Source of the DNA: Kistimonas sp964291505
Lineage (GTDB): Bacteria; Pseudomonadota; Gammaproteobacteria; Pseudomonadales; Endozoicomonadaceae
DNA length: 64,000 bases
Reading direction: 5' to 3'
Assembly (NCBI GenBank): GCA_964291505.2
Contig: OZ220216.1
Location: 558,001 to 622,000, forward strand
This document shows, in pieces, positions 60,584 through 64,000 of the stretch. The translations under genes and the position numbers were made by a program. The notes beneath the pieces are model-generated. The model was not told where the DNA came from and did no database searches. It was given only the letters and a program-made list of their open reading frames with translations. Numbering within the stretch: the first letter of the stretch is position 1; each line of letters begins with the position of its first letter.

Positions 60584-61027
60584 TTAGGTATCGTCATAGC
60601 TTTCTCTGGGTAATTTATGAACCAACCAGTATCCCAGACTCATGGCGCAGACCACGGCTCCAATCGCATAAATATAGGCGGGCTCGAGCTTGTCAAAGTC
60701 CATGATAATCACCTTTCGGGCAATTGCCATTAACGCTGTTGCCATGACAATTTTTACATGAATAACATCTTCACGGAGATAGATGGTGATATTGATCAGA
60801 ATTTCTATGGCAATCAGGACGGCCATAAAGGCACCAAACGTTGCCAGCATATCCGAAATGGTAAGAATGAATTTCGGTGCATCCATTAATTTCTGATAAA
60901 TCATCCAGCCAACGTCGACCACACCCATGATGATGACGAACACCATGAATATGGACAATATGCGAACGCAGATTTTGACGATAGAGTACAGTTTTTGGGT
61001 AAGCAGGTCGTCTTTATCTATTTTCAT
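60584..61027 (-). CDS. PsiE-family phosphate-starvation-inducible membrane protein
   Basis: 147 residues with four membrane helices (about 18-40, 56-80, 90-107 and 115-137). The segment IEILINITIYLREDVIHVKI followed by MATALMAIARKVIIMDFDK is typical of the PsiE family. Function is unknown; E. coli psiE responds to phosphate and cAMP-CRP. It follows 36 bases upstream of the marC-type gene on the same strand and may be co-transcribed. Confidence 0.85.
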   Translation of the reverse strand: MKIDKDDLLTQKLYSIVKICVRILSIFMVFVIIMGVVDVGWMIYQKLMDAPKFILTISDMLATFGAFMAVLIAIEILINITIYLREDVIHVKIVMATALMAIARKVIIMDFDKLEPAYIYAIGAVVCAMSLGYWLVHKLPRESYDDT

Positions 61028-61551
61028 AAATGCGCAGGATCCTCTATCGTCCGGGATGATAAAAGGCTGTTTTTGTTTCTATAGAACAACCTAAACCTTC
61101 AGCGAACTCAGACGGCTGTATCAGCGTTTGAACCTTGCTTAAGTCATCTAGATTGAATTGACCTATAACTCTCGCTCCCTGATAACCTGATTCTAATACG
61201 ACCTTTCCCGTATTGAAAGGCGGGTTGGTTTGTGGTCTTGCAGCTTGATGTGTAAAATGGCGGCCGTTTGCCCCGGCAATGATAGTCGCCGATGGTCGTA
61301 TAAAAATCGGACCGGGGCAGCAACTTCGCGATCACTGGCAGGGTGGGCAGTGAAAGGGGGCAGCCTTTAAATGCAAATGCTCCCCGCTCATGCCATCGCC
61401 AGGCAGCCATTGACGGCTCAGAATGCTATCGGGCGAAGTTTTTGCGGACCGTAACAGGGCAAATCGGCAGGGGAATCGCCGGTACCAACACCTGACAGGA
61501 TCGCAGATTGCCGAATAATGATTACCAGAATTGGCTGATGAGAGTGTGCCT
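61028..61551. other. intergenic region between psiE-type gene and gltB
   Basis: About 520 bases, divergent promoters for both sides expected. The right part is GC-richer, with several short frames that look like chance. I see no convincing operator, riboswitch or gene. It likely contains the gltB leader. Confidence 0.5.
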
Positions 61552-64000
61552 ATGAATGCAGGTCTGTATCATCCCGAGCAGTTCAGGGATAACTGTGGTT
61601 TCGGGCTCATTGCCCACACCGAAGGCATAAAAAGCCATCATCTTCTCCAGACAGCTATCCAGGCGCTGACCTGTATGACCCACCGCGGCGGTATCGCTGC
61701 CGACGGTAAAACCGGGGATGGCTGTGGTCTGTTGATCCAGATACCGGATCATTTTTTCCGAACCATTGTTAATGAGCAGCTGGGACTCACCCTGCCATCG
61801 CTGTATGCGATCGGCATGGTGTTCATGAACCGTGATGAAAAGGTTGCGCAGGTAACACGGCAGCGATTTGAGCAGGAGCTGGCCGCTGAAAATATCCGGG
61901 TGCTAGGCTGGCGTGATGTGCCGGTCAACAGTGAGTGTCTGGGCCCGATTGCCCTTGAGCAGCTGCCTCGCATTGAGCAGGTGTTTATTGCGCCAGACAA
62001 TGAGCAGGATGAGGTTCAGCTGACGGCATCGCTGTTCATGGCGAGACGTCGGATAGAAATCGCACTGGCAGACGATGAAGAATTCTATATCTGCTCACTA
62101 TCCAGTCAGGTTGTAACCTACAAAGGGTTGATGATGCCGGTGGATTTGCCGCAGTTCTATCCGGATCTGGGCGACCCCCGCTTTGAAACGGCGATCTGTG
62201 TTTTCCATCAACGATTTTCAACCAATACCATGCCCCGCTGGCCACTGGCTCAGCCGTTCCGAATGCTGGCCCATAACGGTGAAATCAACACCATCATGGG
62301 TAACCGTAACTGGGCAGAGGCCCGAGCCAGCAAGTTCAAATCAGAATTGTTACCAGATCTGGAATCTGTCCGGCCACTGGTTAACCGCACGGGTTCCGAT
62401 TCCTCCAGCCTGGATAATATGCTGGAAATTTTGGTCACAGGCGGTGTTGATCTTTATCGAGCCATTCGCATGCTGGTGCCGCCGGCCTGGCAGAATGTCG
62501 ACACTATGGATCCTCAGCTTCGTGCGTTCTACGAATATAACTCCATGCATATGGAGCCTTGGGACGGCCCGGCGGGACTTGTACTCAGTGATGGTCGTTA
62601 TGCGGTCTGTGCGCTGGACCGGAACGGTCTGCGTCCGTCGCGCTGGGTTAAGACCAAGAATGGCTATTTGACGGTAGCATCAGAAATCGGTGTTTATGAT
62701 TACGAGCCGGAAGATGTCATTGCCAAAGGGCGCGTAGGCCCGGGTGAAGTATTGGCGATTGATACGCAAACCGGTGAGATTCTCGAAGCACACGCTATTG
62801 ATAACCACCTCAAGTCACGTCAGCCCTATAAACAGTGGTTGAAAAAGAAGGCTTATCGGATTCAGTCAAGGTTCATTGAGAATGAACACCGTGTGGAGCA
62901 TTTTGACAAGGCTGTGCTGAATGAGCACCAGAAAATGTTCCAGGTTACCTTTGAGGAGCGTAATCAGGTCATTCGCCCCTTGGCTGAAAATGGTCAGGAA
63001 GCAGTTGGCTCAATGGGGGATGATACCCCGATGGCGGTCTTGTCCCAGCGGGTGCGTCCTGTATACGACTATTTCCGTCAGCAGTTTGCCCAAGTCACGA
63101 ACCCGCCTATCGACCCCTTGCGGGAAGCGATTGTCATGTCGCTGGAAACCTGTCTGGGCGCTGAAAAGAACATGTTTCAGGAAACGCCTGAACATGCCGA
63201 GCGGGTGATTCTTAAATCCCCAGTGCTGTCGACCACCAAGTTCCTGAATCTGATCAATGCGCACCATGAGGTGGGCAACCTGGAAGTGGCCAGAATTGAG
63301 CTGAACTATGATCCAGCGATAGGGCTAGAACAGGCCATTGTTGCGGTCTGTGATGCCGCTGAGCAGGCGGTTCGTGAAGGCAAGGTGCTGCTGCAGCTGA
63401 CCGATCGTACGATTGAAAAAGGCAAGTTGCCCATCAATCCGGCGATGGCCACAGGTGCCGTTCACCATCGATTGATTCAGGTTGGGTTGCGCAGTGACGC
63501 CAATATCATTGTCGAAACCGGGACTGCTCGAGACTCTCATCATTTTGCTGTCCTGATCGGCTTTGGAGCTACGGCCGTCTATCCCTACCTGGCCTACGAA
63601 ATCATTCATGACCTGATCCAGACCGGTGAATTGATTGCCGATCCGATTGACGCTTACAAGTCCTACCGGAAAGGGATTGGTAAGGGACTGCTCAAGATTA
63701 TGTCCAAGATGGGCATTTCCACCATTGCATCCTACCGTGGAGCCCAGCTGTTTGAGGCGGTTGGACTGAGTCAGCCTGTTGTCGACCTCTGTTTCTGTGG
63801 TGTGACCAGCCGTATCAGTGGTGCCGGCTTTGTGAATTTCCAGGAAGAACAACAGTTACTGGCAGATGATGCCTGGAAAGCACGCAAGCCGATTCAGCAG
63901 GGCGGATTACTCAAGTATGTCCATGGGGGTGAATACCACACCTTCAATCCTGATGTGGTGCAGACGATTCAGGCTGCAGTGAAAACCGGTGACAGGGCTA
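61552..64000 (+). CDS. gltB: glutamate synthase large subunit (N-terminal 816 residues, runs off window)
   Basis: The frame from ATG 61552 stays open to the window edge. It begins MNAGLYHPEQFRDNCGFGLI, so Cys15 is the N-terminal nucleophile of the class II glutaminase after loss of a 14-residue propeptide, shorter than in E. coli. THRGGIAADGKTGDGCGLLI, CVFHQRFSTNTMPRWPLAQP and FRMLAHNGEINTIMGN are glutaminase-domain motifs. The central domain starts near residue 450, and the visible end (GKGLLKIMSKMGISTIASYR, then GAQLFEAVGL) is the beginning of the FMN-binding synthase domain. It makes glutamate from glutamine and 2-oxoglutarate; gltD would lie beyond the window. Confidence 0.96.
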   Translation, partial: MNAGLYHPEQFRDNCGFGLIAHTEGIKSHHLLQTAIQALTCMTHRGGIAADGKTGDGCGLLIQIPDHFFRTIVNEQLGLTLPSLYAIGMVFMNRDEKVAQVTRQRFEQELAAENIRVLGWRDVPVNSECLGPIALEQLPRIEQVFIAPDNEQDEVQLTASLFMARRRIEIALADDEEFYICSLSSQVVTYKGLMMPVDLPQFYPDLGDPRFETAICVFHQRFSTNTMPRWPLAQPFRMLAHNGEINTIMGNRNWAEARASKFKSELLPDLESVRPLVNRTGSDSSSLDNMLEILVTGGVDLYRAIRMLVPPAWQNVDTMDPQLRAFYEYNSMHMEPWDGPAGLVLSDGRYAVCALDRNGLRPSRWVKTKNGYLTVASEIGVYDYEPEDVIAKGRVGPGEVLAIDTQTGEILEAHAIDNHLKSRQPYKQWLKKKAYRIQSRFIENEHRVEHFDKAVLNEHQKMFQVTFEERNQVIRPLAENGQEAVGSMGDDTPMAVLSQRVRPVYDYFRQQFAQVTNPPIDPLREAIVMSLETCLGAEKNMFQETPEHAERVILKSPVLSTTKFLNLINAHHEVGNLEVARIELNYDPAIGLEQAIVAVCDAAEQAVREGKVLLQLTDRTIEKGKLPINPAMATGAVHHRLIQVGLRSDANIIVETGTARDSHHFAVLIGFGATAVYPYLAYEIIHDLIQTGELIADPIDAYKSYRKGIGKGLLKIMSKMGISTIASYRGAQLFEAVGLSQPVVDLCFCGVTSRISGAGFVNFQEEQQLLADDAWKARKPIQQGGLLKYVHGGEYHTFNPDVVQTIQAAVKTGDRA

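Noticed and set aside
61144..61410. 88-residue minus-strand frame upstream of gltB
   Set aside because: No start signal and a low-complexity composition; probably chance in a GC-richer leader.
1..64000. CRISPR arrays, tRNA or rRNA genes, replication origin, prophage
   Set aside because: No regularly spaced repeats, no cloverleaf-like or rRNA sequence and no phage structural genes were seen on reading. A tRNA scan was not possible.

Overview
The window reads as a chromosome segment from a gammaproteobacterium of the Oceanospirillales/Pseudomonadales type. The core genes (waaA, hldE, msbA, typA, argS, hslVU, ubiEJB, hisIE, tatABC, rsmE, priA, rpmE, a malic enzyme, PBP1a, pilMNOPQ, aroKB, gltB) are those that sit close together in Pseudomonas. 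The accessory genes (a pro-cytolysin, a large ankyrin protein, a C2H2 zinc-finger protein and several insertion sequences) suggest an animal-associated marine lineage such as Endozoicomonas. That placement is an inference; no 16S gene or tRNA is present.

Layout. 1-9.8 kb is an accessory zone broken by waaA. It holds the N-terminal two thirds of a Vibrio-cholerae-cytolysin-like pro-toxin, a 903-residue ankyrin/coiled-coil protein, an IS66 scrap, a 162-bp tandem duplication, a three-gene oxidoreductase cassette (FAD enzyme, aldo/keto reductase, Nudix-like) and a four-finger C2H2 protein. An intact 1160-bp IS5-group element lies just upstream of the C2H2 gene's start codon. 11.4-15.7 kb is LPS assembly (hldE, msbA, a sugar-kinase-like gene). 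15.7-33.5 kb is mostly housekeeping, with a Wzz-like chain-length protein inserted between hslU and the ubi cluster. 33.5-38.3 kb is a second accessory island: an IS3 relic, a merR-type regulator split by an IS30 element, a small membrane ORF and a membrane-anchored linalool dehydratase/isomerase-like gene. 38.3-45.6 kb is a glutathione/oligopeptide ABC importer operon that also encodes a D-aminopeptidase and an isoaspartyl peptidase. 46.3-64 kb returns to core genes and runs off the right edge inside gltB.

The most interesting structure is the 33.9-37.8 kb module. The disrupted merR and the linalool-dehydratase-like gene carry near-identical MerR-type operators, each inside a promoter with the long 19-bp spacer typical of MerR control. 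A second lead is a promoter-like sequence shared by the cytolysin and zinc-finger genes, with a shorter version before the ankyrin gene. This hints at common control of putative host-interaction proteins.

All assignments rest on reading the sequence and on remembered family features. No database search or alignment program was run.
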